From assembly GCA_947456845.1 (NCBI GenBank), contig CANGUJ010000020.1:1-20536 (forward strand): a DNA stretch of 20,536 nucleotides, read 5' to 3'. Positions 1 to 7,608 of the stretch are shown here, in pieces. Under the pieces are notes generated by a model that saw only the letters and a list, made by a program, of their open reading frames with translations, had not been told where the DNA came from and made no database searches. A program made the translations under genes and the position numbers. Every line of letters starts with the position of its first letter. Position 1 is the stretch's first letter. Source of the stretch: Burkholderiales bacterium (lineage in GTDB: Bacteria; Pseudomonadota; Gammaproteobacteria; Burkholderiales; JAEUOS01).

Positions 1-1073
1 ATGCGCGCTGACGCTGCTTCTGGCCTGGCGGCGGCGCGCGCAGCCAGATCGCGCGCTAGCCTGACCGCGCTGGCAAGGCTGCCGGGATCTGCGCGCGCGG
101 CGCCGGCCGACGAGCCCGCCAGGTCCAGCGCGGTACCGTGATCGACCGACGTGCGGATGAGCGGCAGGCCGAGCGTGATGTTGATGCCCTCTCCGAAGGT
201 CGCGTACTTGAGAACCGGCAAGCCCTGGTCGTGGTACATCACCAGCACCGCGTCGGCCTGCCGCAGCAGGCGCGGCGTGAACAGTGTGTCCGCCGGCAAG
301 GGTCCCGTGAGCGAAAAACCGCGCCGGCGAAGGGCTGCAAGCGCCGGGCCGATGACCTCGATTTCCTCCAGCCCCATGTGCCCTGATTCACCTGCATGAG
401 GGTTGAGGCCGGCCACCAGCACCCGCGGCCGCGCGATGCCGAAGCGCAACTTGAGATCCTTGACGAGGATTTCGATGGTACGCGTGAGGCCGGGCATGGT
501 GATCGCGTCGGCGACCCCACGCAGCGCGAGGTGCGTGGTTGCGAGCGCCACACGCAACATAGGGCGGCCGCCCGCCAGCATCATCACCACCTGAGGCGTG
601 GCGGTGCGCTCGGCCAGATACTCGGTGTGCCCCGTGAACACGATGCCCGCGTCGTTGATCACCCCCTTGTGCACCGGCGCGGTAGACATCGCGGCAAACC
701 GCCGATCCATGCATCCCGTGACGGCCGCATCCAGCGTCGCCAGGACATAGGCTGCATTTGCGGTATCGAGCCTGCCCGGTCGCTCGGTGCGCCCGAGTGG
801 GACATGCACGATGGACACGCCCGCCCGCAGCGAGGCGCCCGGTGCAACGACCGGTAGCTGCAGCGCCAAACCCAAGCGGCGTGCGCGCCGCGCCAGCATG
901 TCCGCATCGCCGATGAGGGCGATCCGCGCAAGCCGGCGGGTCGCTGCGCGCACCGCCAGCATCACGCTGATGTCGGGGCCGATCCCCGCGGGTTCGCCCG
1001 TGGTGACCGCGATGACCGGCCGCGCGCCTGCGGCCCCGGATCGGTCGACTGCCATGGGCATGGCCGATCGCAT
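1..1073 (-). CDS. pdxA: 4-hydroxythreonine-4-phosphate dehydrogenase PdxA (3' end cut by window edge)
   Basis: PdxA oxidises 4-phosphohydroxy-L-threonine using NAD(P) in the DXP-dependent route to pyridoxal phosphate (vitamin B6); it is cytoplasmic and dimeric. Family motifs are visible in order: TTGEPAGIGPDI near the N terminus, TAPVHKGVI, then three metal-ligand regions GHTEYLAER, NPHAGESG and MYHDQGLPVLKY (each with one family-conserved His), and ITLGLPLIRTSVDHGTALD. The frame stays open to base 1 after about 357 codons. Since the family is usually about 330-340 residues, only a short C-terminal tail should be missing. The ATG at 1073 overlaps the surA stop codon by one base (TGATG). Internal ATGs at codons 5 and 7 would also fit and would trim a slightly long N terminus. 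The order lptD-surA-pdxA is conserved in proteobacteria, which supports the call. Confidence 0.95.
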   Translation of the reverse strand, partial: MRSAMPMAVDRSGAAGARPVIAVTTGEPAGIGPDISVMLAVRAATRRLARIALIGDADMLARRARRLGLALQLPVVAPGASLRAGVSIVHVPLGRTERPGRLDTANAAYVLATLDAAVTGCMDRRFAAMSTAPVHKGVINDAGIVFTGHTEYLAERTATPQVVMMLAGGRPMLRVALATTHLALRGVADAITMPGLTRTIEILVKDLKLRFGIARPRVLVAGLNPHAGESGHMGLEEIEVIGPALAALRRRGFSLTGPLPADTLFTPRLLRQADAVLVMYHDQGLPVLKYATFGEGINITLGLPLIRTSVDHGTALDLAGSSAGAARADPGSLASAVRLARDLAARAAARPEAASAR

Positions 1074-2440
1074 CAGCGATCGTCGAGCCGTATCTCGACA
1101 AACGCCCTATCTCGCAACTGCCGCAGCCATTCCTGGTAAGCCTCGTCCGCCTTGCGTTCGCGCAGGGCTTGGCGCGCCGCCTGCCGCTGGCGCTCCTTGC
1201 TGACGTCCTCGCTGCGCCGCTCGAGCACCTGGATCAGATGCCAGCCGAACTGGGTTTGCACCGGCGCGCTCAATTCCCCGGGCTTGAGCCCATTCATGGT
1301 CTTTTCAAACTCCGGCACGGTGTCGCCGGGATAGATCCACCCCAGGTCTCCTCCCTTGGAGGCGCTGCCGTCGTTCGAATGAAGGCGCGCGAGATCGGCG
1401 AAGTCGGCTGCCTTGTTTTCGAGCCGCTCGCGCAGATCCGCCAGGCGTCGACGCGCCTGCTCCTGGGATACAAGTTCGTTGGTGCGGATGAGGATATGCC
1501 TGACACGCGTCTGGGTCACCGGTGCACGGGTCTCGCCGCCGCGCCGTCCGACCACGCGCAGAATATGAAAACCGTTCGCGCTCTTGACCACATCGCTGAT
1601 CCCGCCTTCCCTGAGATTGACGACGGCGTCCAGGAACAGTTCCGGCAAGCGGTCAGCCGACCGGAACCCGAGAACGCCGCCGGCGAGCGCCTCGGGAGCG
1701 TCGGAAACGGCGGCCGACACCTGGGCGAAGTCCGCGCCCGCGCGCAGCTGCGCGAGCGCCGCATCGGCGCGCTTGCGCCGCTCTGCCAACTGCTCGGGCG
1801 TGGCATTCTCCGGCACCCTGACGAGGATCTGGGCCAGGTTGATCTCGACCGTTGCATCGCTGCGGGCGCTTTCGGACTGAACCATGAAATTATCGACCTC
1901 GCCCTCGCTGATGGTCACCCGGCCTTCGACCTCGCGCTCGCGCAGCCGGCTGAAAACGATGTCATTGCGCACGTCCTCGCGGAATTTTGCGAGTGGAATG
2001 CCGTCCTTTTCCAGGACGTCGCGAAACTGCGACATGGTCATGCGATTCTCTTCGGCGATACGCGCGATTGCGCGGTCGAGCTGCACATCGTCGACGCGGA
2101 CGGCGTTCTCGCGCGCGAATTGCAGCTGCGCCCGGTCGACAATCAGGCGCTCAAGCACCTGACGTTCAAACACCTCTTCCGGTGGCGGGGTGACGCCCTG
2201 GCTGCGCAACTGCGTTGCCGCCAGGCGCACGCGCTCGGCCAATTCGCGCATCGTGATCACTTCGTCGTTGACAACGGCCACGATGCGGTCGCCCACCACG
2301 ATACGCGAACGCGGCGCGGTGTTCGACAGCGTGGGCGAAATCCTGTCGACCTGCGCGATTGCCGGGACGGCGCCGGCGAGGACGATGATGGCGCATGACA
2401 CGGCACAGAACCGGTCCATCAAGCATTGCGGGAGTTTCAT
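1073..2440 (-). CDS. surA: Periplasmic chaperone / peptidyl-prolyl isomerase SurA
   Basis: SurA escorts unfolded beta-barrel outer-membrane proteins, including LptD, across the periplasm to the BAM complex. The 455-residue product starts with a signal peptide (MKLPQCLMDRF, then a hydrophobic stretch ending AIA before Gln30). A SurA N-terminal domain follows (VVNDEVITMRELAERV onward, about residues 45-185). Two parvulin-type domains come next, at about 195-295 and 305-409. The second carries the classic HILIRT, GGDLGWI and FGWHLIQV motifs. A short C-terminal helix closes the protein. I chose the ATG at 2440 because it puts the signal peptide at the N terminus and makes an ATGA overlap with the lptD stop codon. 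The frame is open further upstream to 2641, but that extension lies inside lptD and has no chaperone-like sequence. No clear ribosome binding site is seen, so translational coupling to lptD is likely. Confidence 0.96.
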   Translation of the reverse strand: MKLPQCLMDRFCAVSCAIIVLAGAVPAIAQVDRISPTLSNTAPRSRIVVGDRIVAVVNDEVITMRELAERVRLAATQLRSQGVTPPPEEVFERQVLERLIVDRAQLQFARENAVRVDDVQLDRAIARIAEENRMTMSQFRDVLEKDGIPLAKFREDVRNDIVFSRLREREVEGRVTISEGEVDNFMVQSESARSDATVEINLAQILVRVPENATPEQLAERRKRADAALAQLRAGADFAQVSAAVSDAPEALAGGVLGFRSADRLPELFLDAVVNLREGGISDVVKSANGFHILRVVGRRGGETRAPVTQTRVRHILIRTNELVSQEQARRRLADLRERLENKAADFADLARLHSNDGSASKGGDLGWIYPGDTVPEFEKTMNGLKPGELSAPVQTQFGWHLIQVLERRSEDVSKERQRQAARQALRERKADEAYQEWLRQLRDRAFVEIRLDDR

Positions 2441-4710
2441 TCGTAGTTGCCGAAAGTGCGCGGCACGGGTTCCTGGTTTTCGTTGAGTCTGGTGTAGCCC
2501 GGAATGTTGCGACGCAGGATTGTGAGGGGATTGGACCCGAGGCTGGACAATCCATTGAGCTCCAGCTGGAAAAAGATTCCGGTAGTAGCCCGCTGGCTGG
2601 CAGTGGCGAAACGCTGCAGCACCACCCGGGCCACCCAGCAATTGCCGTCGTACTCGATGCCGCCGAGCGATTCCACGATGCGCCCGTCGCGCAATGAATA
2701 GTTATAGCGCCCCACACCATACCATCCGCCGCCGAAATTCCATTGCGCGGCGACGTCGATCTGTTCGAGAAAGTCGCGCTGGTAGCGATAGGCCGCTGAA
2801 AGCGTCTTGCCGGGCTCCGGCATGTACCGCACCCCATGACTGATGCGCTCGATCGCGCGCTTGTTCGGACTGTACTGCAAAGTCGTGTCGTAGTTCACCT
2901 TGGGCAGGATTTCGCCGGAGAAGGACGCCAGCAGGTCGGAACTGCGCGTGGCGCGACCGGTCTCGCCGGGTAGGGTCACCCGCTGTTCGGTGAAGTAAAA
3001 GCGCTGCCCAAGGGTAAAGCGCACGCGTTCCCGTCCGTTGTTCTGGCTCAGCAGGCGCGTGGTGACCGCGGTAGTCACCTGATTGGCGTCGGCGATGCGA
3101 TCAGTGCCGGAATACACGTTCTCCGAGAAAATCTGGGCGAAATTGAAAGCGGCCAGTCCGGTGTCGAAAATCGGAATGCCGGACTGCTCCCGCACCGGCG
3201 TACGCAAATAGAACATGCGCGGTTCCAGGGTTTGCGTGTAGCTCTGGCCGAAGTAGGACACCGGGCGCTCGAATGACAACCCGCCGTCCAGACTCATGAC
3301 CGGCATGCTGCGGGTGAACGAATCCGGCGTGCCAGCCGCATTGTTCTTGAGCAGATAGGCAGTCCCGAGCCATGACACGCGCGGGATCAGATAGCCGCCC
3401 GGAGACAGCATGGGATAGCTGATGCTGGGCGTCACGTGCAGGCGGCTGCCTGTGACAAGCGTGGGGTGGGCAAAGCGGTTGTAGTCGGCGCCGAGACTGA
3501 GATCGAACCCGCCAACATCGTATCGCCTGGTGCCAAACACCAACTGCGGCAATCTGCTGTACGGCGAGACAACCGGGTTCAGCGGGTCCTGCAGGGTCTG
3601 ATAGCTCAACGCCCGCGCATAGACAGAGTACCACTGGGAGGAGTACGTGAGGATGCCCTCGCGCGGCAGGAATGTCTGGGATGTCGCCGATATACGGTTC
3701 GACAGATCGGTAAAGTAAGTGTCGTCGGAAACGCGGCTTGCATTGAGGTAGCCTGTCAAGCCCGGCATGAATGTCTGGGTGTGCAGGATCGAGAAGCCGC
3801 TCCGCGTGGTCCTGGTCTGCTGGTCACCCGGCAACAGCTCGCCCCGGGCCTCGCCCCGGTAGTTCTCACCGAGATAACGCAGCGCAGCCGTGGTTTGCAG
3901 TCCGCGCTTGGTCATGTAGCGCGGCGTGATGGTCATGTCGCGATTGGGCGCGATATTCCAGTAATACGGGGTCTGGAACTCCTGGCCGTTCTGCACCGAA
4001 CTCCCGAACGACGGCGCGAGAAAGCCCGACTTGCGCCGTTCATTGAGCGTGAACGACATTTGGCCTGGTATGCGCAAGATCTGCTGACCCTTGAAATACA
4101 GCCTGGCATCCGCGGCCTCGCCGACGTCCCGCCCGTAGTCAAGCTTCAATTCGCCGACCTGCATGTACCAATCGTCGTTACCGGGCCCGCAGGTGGTGTA
4201 GGTGGCGTCGCTTCCACGATAGGCATCCGGCCCGAGAAACTCCAGGCGGCTGGCCTTGCCGCGTGCGCGGTTGTTCGCCAGCAGGTACTCGGCCGAAAGA
4301 AAGTATCCGGTTCGGGCATCGAGCTTGAGTTTGAGCTCCGGGCCGGTGAAAAGGTCGCCGCTACGCACGATGCGCACGTTGCCAATGGCATGAAGCTCGT
4401 CATTGACGACGCTGTAGTCGATCGTGTCGGCCTTGATCACGCTGTCCTGCTTGCGCAACTGGGCATCGCCTTCGACGCGGGACGTGCGGCCGGTTTCGCC
4501 GGACAGGCGCATGCCCTCGACAAAGACCGGTAGTGCCCCCGCCTTCTCGCGCGCCGGCTTCAATTCGCGCTCGACCTTCAGTGCCAGCCGCTCGGGCACA
4601 TGCACCGCGTGGCCCGCAGAGGCTTGGTTCCGGGCCGACGCCGATGGCGCAGCAAGAAACATGGCGACAAGCGCCACCATTGGCAACCGGCAATCTCGGA
4701 ACGTCGACAT
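2437..4710 (-). CDS. lptD: LPS-assembly outer-membrane protein LptD
   Basis: LptD is the outer-membrane beta-barrel that, with the lipoprotein LptE, inserts lipopolysaccharide into the outer leaflet. The 757-residue product has a signal peptide (basic n-region with R5 and R8, hydrophobic core, end near ASA at 25-26). An LptA/OstA-like jelly-roll domain follows at about residues 60-190 (EGDAQLRK, IKADTIDYS, ELHAIGNVRI). The rest is a long barrel with alternating aromatic strands. The mature protein has only two cysteines, C174 and C691. These correspond to E. coli C173 and one of C724/C725; the counterpart of E. coli C31 is missing. The ATG at 4710 is preferred because the next Met (residue 11) would leave a signal peptide without basic residues. 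It is the first gene of the lptD-surA-pdxA unit. A hairpin followed by a T-rich run lies just upstream. Confidence 0.96.
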   Translation of the reverse strand: MSTFRDCRLPMVALVAMFLAAPSASARNQASAGHAVHVPERLALKVERELKPAREKAGALPVFVEGMRLSGETGRTSRVEGDAQLRKQDSVIKADTIDYSVVNDELHAIGNVRIVRSGDLFTGPELKLKLDARTGYFLSAEYLLANNRARGKASRLEFLGPDAYRGSDATYTTCGPGNDDWYMQVGELKLDYGRDVGEAADARLYFKGQQILRIPGQMSFTLNERRKSGFLAPSFGSSVQNGQEFQTPYYWNIAPNRDMTITPRYMTKRGLQTTAALRYLGENYRGEARGELLPGDQQTRTTRSGFSILHTQTFMPGLTGYLNASRVSDDTYFTDLSNRISATSQTFLPREGILTYSSQWYSVYARALSYQTLQDPLNPVVSPYSRLPQLVFGTRRYDVGGFDLSLGADYNRFAHPTLVTGSRLHVTPSISYPMLSPGGYLIPRVSWLGTAYLLKNNAAGTPDSFTRSMPVMSLDGGLSFERPVSYFGQSYTQTLEPRMFYLRTPVREQSGIPIFDTGLAAFNFAQIFSENVYSGTDRIADANQVTTAVTTRLLSQNNGRERVRFTLGQRFYFTEQRVTLPGETGRATRSSDLLASFSGEILPKVNYDTTLQYSPNKRAIERISHGVRYMPEPGKTLSAAYRYQRDFLEQIDVAAQWNFGGGWYGVGRYNYSLRDGRIVESLGGIEYDGNCWVARVVLQRFATASQRATTGIFFQLELNGLSSLGSNPLTILRRNIPGYTRLNENQEPVPRTFGNYE

Positions 4711-4728
4711 GCGCTGAAGAAAAACAAA

Positions 4729-4746
4729 CGCGCCCGAAACGGCGCG
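4729..4746 (-). terminator. Terminator-like hairpin in the lptD leader
   Basis: On the minus strand a perfect 6-bp all-GC stem (CGCGCC, loop GTTTCG, GGCGCG) is followed directly by a T-rich run, TTTGTTTTTCTT, at 4728-4717. That is the layout of an intrinsic terminator. It sits 18 bases upstream of the lptD ATG, and no minus-strand gene lies upstream for it to terminate. It could attenuate lptD transcription, stop stray antisense transcripts, or be a chance leader structure. The short stem makes strong termination uncertain. Confidence 0.4.
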
Positions 4747-4759
4747 ATCAGATGATTCC

Positions 4760-4782
4760 TATAAAATTCAACAAATTATAAG
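4760..4782. promoter_or_regulatory. AT-rich divergent promoter region between lptD and amgK
   Basis: This AT-rich island stands out in GC-rich surroundings. For lptD, a perfect TATAAT -10 reads on the minus strand at 4780-4775. For amgK, TATAAA (4760-4765) and TATAAG (4777-4782) read on the plus strand. I found no good TTGACA-like -35 at 16-18 bases for any of them, so the exact promoters are uncertain. The divergent gene arrangement makes promoter activity in both directions likely. Confidence 0.45.
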
Positions 4783-4869
4783 TCACCTGCCGTGCCGCTA
4801 CCGGCCGGCAAAGGCGCCATTGGCAAGTTCCTGGCGCCCCCGCCAACTTACAAGCACACGCCAATTCTC

Positions 4870-5892
4870 GTGGACCGATCAGACTCCCTGCGCCTGTTCA
4901 TCGAGCGCTGCTTTCCAGGCAGGCGCCCGACGATCGAACCCGCTTCCTCCGATGCCAGCTTCCGGCGTTATTTCCGGCTCGGTTTCGATGACGGCACCGC
5001 GTCGCAGATCGTCATGGATGCCCCGCCTGCCAAGGAGGATTGCCGACCGTTCATCCATGTGGCCGGCCTGCTGGAGACGGCGGGCCTGAATGTACCGCGC
5101 ATCCTTGCCCGCGACCTGGAACAGGGGTTCCTATTGCTGCCGGACCTCGGATCGCAAACCTATCTTGCCGCGCTGCAAGCCGAACCCGGCCGCGCCGATG
5201 CGCTTTACGCGGACGCCATAGGCGCGCTGGTCGAGATGCAGTCCCGCACCGACGCTTCCTCGCTTGCGCCATATGACCGCGCCCTGTTGTTGCGGGAACT
5301 CGAATTGTTGCCGGAGTGGTACATCACCCGCCACCGTGGGTTCGGTATGACCGGCCGCCAGATCGCCGACCTGAAGCAGGCTTTCGAGGCTCTTCTGGCC
5401 GGCAACCTCGCCCAGCCGGCGGCGTTCGTCCACCGCGATTACCACTCCCGCAACCTGATGGTCGTGACGCCCGAAACCGGCAACGGCAGGAATCCGGGCA
5501 TCCTGGATTTCCAGGACGCGGTACGCGGCCCCATCACCTACGATCTCGTGTCGCTGCTCAAGGACGCCTACATTGAATGGGAAGAAGAGCGGGTGCTCGA
5601 ATGGGCCATCCGCTACTGGAAGGCCGCCGCCAACGCGGGGCTGCCGGTGGACCGCGATTTCGGCGCCTTCTATCGCGATTTCGAGTGGATGGGCCTGCAG
5701 CGCCACCTCAAGGTGCTCGGCATCTTCGCGCGGCTTTACCACCGCGACGGCAAGCGCCAGTATCTGGCTGATCTTCCCCTGGTGATGCGCCATACCCGCA
5801 AGACCTGCGAGCGCTACATCGCGTTCACCCCGCTGCTGCGCCTGTTCGACGCCATCGAAAACATCAGCCGGCCGGGCGGGTACACATTTTGA
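4870..5892 (+). CDS. amgK: N-acetylmuramate/N-acetylglucosamine anomeric kinase AmgK
   Basis: AmgK phosphorylates MurNAc (and GlcNAc) at C1, the first committed step of the peptidoglycan-recycling bypass that feeds MurU and avoids MurA, the fosfomycin target. The protein has the aminoglycoside-phosphotransferase fold. SSDASFRRYFRL lies near the N terminus. The catalytic loop HRDYHSRN has D190 and N195 as expected catalytic and metal residues. DFQDAVRGPITYDLVSLL follows, with D213 as a metal ligand. The frame opens at GTG 4792 (366 residues), but I prefer GTG 4870 (340 residues). That length fits the family, and the upstream 26 codons (proline-rich, no recognisable motif) abut a -10-like element. 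Neither start has a clear ribosome binding site. The stop overlaps the azlC TTG by 4 bases. Next to lptD, as in pseudomonads, but here murU is two genes further down. Confidence 0.9.
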   Translation: MDRSDSLRLFIERCFPGRRPTIEPASSDASFRRYFRLGFDDGTASQIVMDAPPAKEDCRPFIHVAGLLETAGLNVPRILARDLEQGFLLLPDLGSQTYLAALQAEPGRADALYADAIGALVEMQSRTDASSLAPYDRALLLRELELLPEWYITRHRGFGMTGRQIADLKQAFEALLAGNLAQPAAFVHRDYHSRNLMVVTPETGNGRNPGILDFQDAVRGPITYDLVSLLKDAYIEWEEERVLEWAIRYWKAAANAGLPVDRDFGAFYRDFEWMGLQRHLKVLGIFARLYHRDGKRQYLADLPLVMRHTRKTCERYIAFTPLLRLFDAIENISRPGGYTF

Positions 5893-6587
5893 GCGCGCCA
5901 ACGCCACCTCGCAGCGAGTTTGTCGGCGGCCTGTATGCCGTCGCACCGCTCGCGCTGGGCAGCATACCGTTCGGCCTGATCTACGGGGTACTGGCCGTCA
6001 AGGCAGGCCTGTCCCCGGAACTCGCCATTGCAGTCTCGGCCATCGTTTTCGCCGGCTCAGCCCAGTTCATGATCACTCAGCTGGTCACAGCGGGCACGCC
6101 GGGCCTGCTGATCGTGGTTTCGGTCATGACCATCAATCTGCGGCATGCGCTCTACTCCGCCGATCTGGCGCGCAAGCTCGCCCACCTGAGCCCGGCATGG
6201 AAATCGATCCTGGCCTATCTGCTCACCGACGAGGCGTACGCCGCTACGCTCGCCAGGTTTGCCGACCCGGCGCCAGCGCCGCACCGGCATTGGCACCTGC
6301 TGGGGGCCGGGCTCGGGTTGTGGCTGGTTTGGCAGGCAAGCAGCGTGGCGGGCGTGCTGCTGGGCGGCCGGATTCCTGCCGGCTGGTCGCTTGAGTTTGC
6401 CGGCACCCTGACCTTCATCGCCATCGTGGTCCCGCTGCTGCGCGACCGCGCAATCCTGGTCGCCATGGCTACGGCCGGACTGGTGGCGGTCGCCGCACAC
6501 GCCTTTCCCTACAAGCTGGCCGTCATCGCAGCCGCGGCGGCGGGCATCGCCGCCGGACTGGCGCTCGACCCGCGAGGCGTGCGATGA
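5889..6587 (+). CDS. azlC: AzlC family branched-chain amino-acid exporter, large subunit
   Basis: AzlC-type proteins pair with a small AzlD partner to export branched-chain amino acids or analogues (such as 4-azaleucine) across the inner membrane; E. coli YgaZ/YgaH is related. The 232-residue product is strongly hydrophobic with several membrane segments. It carries the family hallmark region PFGLIYG followed by IVFAGSAQFM and the motif INLRHALYSA. It starts with TTG at 5889, inside the amgK stop (TTGA overlap), with a G-rich GGGCGGG stretch a few bases upstream as a possible ribosome binding site. It ends in an ATGA overlap with azlD, so the pair is translationally coupled. The substrate is inferred from the family only. 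Its place between amgK and murU is unusual. Confidence 0.88.
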   Translation: MSAPTPPRSEFVGGLYAVAPLALGSIPFGLIYGVLAVKAGLSPELAIAVSAIVFAGSAQFMITQLVTAGTPGLLIVVSVMTINLRHALYSADLARKLAHLSPAWKSILAYLLTDEAYAATLARFADPAPAPHRHWHLLGAGLGLWLVWQASSVAGVLLGGRIPAGWSLEFAGTLTFIAIVVPLLRDRAILVAMATAGLVAVAAHAFPYKLAVIAAAAAGIAAGLALDPRGVR

Positions 6588-6901
6588 GCCTGTGGGTGGT
6601 GATGCTGGCTGCCGGGGTGATGACTTTCGTCATCCGACTGTCATTCATCGGCACGGCGGGTCGATTCGACGCGTCCCCGTGGTTCGCCAGGGCGCTGCGC
6701 TTCGTACCGGCCGCCGCGCTGTCGGCCCTGGTGTGGCCCGACCTGGTGGTCATCGACGGCGCGCTTGCGCTCGCCCAACCGCGCCTGGTCGCCGGTCTGG
6801 TCGCAGCCGGGGTCGCCTGGCGCTCCCGCAACATCCTTCTGACCATCGGCTGCGGCATGCTATCGCTCTGGCTCATGCAATGGCTGCAGGTGTTCATGTG
6901 A
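6584..6901 (+). CDS. azlD: AzlD family branched-chain amino-acid exporter, small subunit
   Basis: This 105-residue inner-membrane protein matches the AzlD family in size, hydrophobicity and motifs: MTFVIRLSFI near the N terminus and RFVPAAALSALVWP in the middle. It has about three to four membrane segments and ends right after the last one (LWLMQWLQVFM). AzlD is the obligate small partner of AzlC. The ATG overlaps the azlC stop by 4 bases and its own stop overlaps the murU GTG by 4 bases, so it sits in an unbroken coupled chain. Substrate specificity cannot be read from the sequence. Confidence 0.87.
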   Translation: MSLWVVMLAAGVMTFVIRLSFIGTAGRFDASPWFARALRFVPAAALSALVWPDLVVIDGALALAQPRLVAGLVAAGVAWRSRNILLTIGCGMLSLWLMQWLQVFM

Positions 6902-7608
6902 GGGCGATGATCCTCGCAGCCGGCCGCGGTGAACGCATGCGGCCGCTCACCGACCACACGCCCAAACCCCTGTTGCGCGCCGGCGGGAAGTCGCTCATTG
7001 CATGGCACGTGGAGCGCCTGCGAGACGCCGGCTTCGGCGAAATCGTCATCAACCACGCCTGGCTGGGGCGGATGATCGAGTCTGCGCTCGGCGACGGCAC
7101 GGCACTGGGCGTGCGGATCACCTATTCGCCCGAGTCGGAAGCCCTCGAAACCGCCGGCGGCATCGCGCACGCCCTGCCCTTGCTGGGCGGGGATCCGTTT
7201 CTGGTGGTCAACGGTGACATTCACTGCGATTACGACCTCGCACGTGCGTGCAGCGCGGCGCGCCGCATCGCGGCCGGGGCCATGGATGCGTGGCTGGTGC
7301 TGGTGAGCAATCCCTCACACCATGCGGCGGGGGATTTCACCCTCTCCGCAGGATGGGTTGGCGACGCGGCGGGCGCGCGCCTGACTTTCAGCGGCATCGG
7401 CATCTACAGTCCGGCCCTCTTCACAGGCGTCGCGCCCGGCACCCGCGCACGGTTGGCCCCGCTGCTCCGCGCAGCCATGGCCGCGCGGCGAGTGGGCGGG
7501 GAGTTTTTCGACGGCCGCTGGACCGACGTCGGCACCCCGCAACGCCTGCAAGAACTCGACGCCGAATTGCTGCGGCGGACGGGATACGGCCTACAATCCT
7601 CTTCATGA
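6898..7608 (+). CDS. murU: N-acetylmuramate alpha-1-phosphate uridylyltransferase MurU
   Basis: MurU converts MurNAc-1-phosphate and UTP to UDP-MurNAc, completing the recycling route begun by AmgK. The 236-residue product is a sugar-1-phosphate nucleotidyltransferase. The N-terminal signature MILAAGRGERMRPLT binds the nucleotide. PKPLL, EIVINHAWLG, YSPE followed by ETAGGI, and VNGDIHCDYD (with the metal-binding Asp) follow in family order. I placed the start at GTG 6898, which gives MRAMILAAG, typical of MurU, and a GTGA overlap with azlD. The frame is open further upstream, but that is a shadow of azlD. The TGA stop overlaps the pepP ATG (ATGA). A more general glucose-1-phosphate thymidylyltransferase-like role is possible, but the amgK neighbourhood argues for MurU. 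Confidence 0.9.
   Translation: MRAMILAAGRGERMRPLTDHTPKPLLRAGGKSLIAWHVERLRDAGFGEIVINHAWLGRMIESALGDGTALGVRITYSPESEALETAGGIAHALPLLGGDPFLVVNGDIHCDYDLARACSAARRIAAGAMDAWLVLVSNPSHHAAGDFTLSAGWVGDAAGARLTFSGIGIYSPALFTGVAPGTRARLAPLLRAAMAARRVGGEFFDGRWTDVGTPQRLQELDAELLRRTGYGLQSSS

Noticed and set aside
1169..2398. 409-codon plus-strand frame across surA, and a similar 365-codon frame at 3436-4533 across lptD
   Set aside because: Both are shadows of well-supported minus-strand genes; no motif, signal peptide or ribosome binding site supports them.
2441..2641. Upstream in-frame extension of surA
   Set aside because: It would bury the signal peptide at residue 68 and lies wholly within the lptD 3' end; the ATGA overlap at 2440 is the sensible start.
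4741..4791. Sigma-E type promoter for lptD, as in E. coli
   Set aside because: GGAAT and TCTGA pieces occur on the minus strand but are only a few bases apart, not the roughly 16 bases a sigma-E promoter needs.
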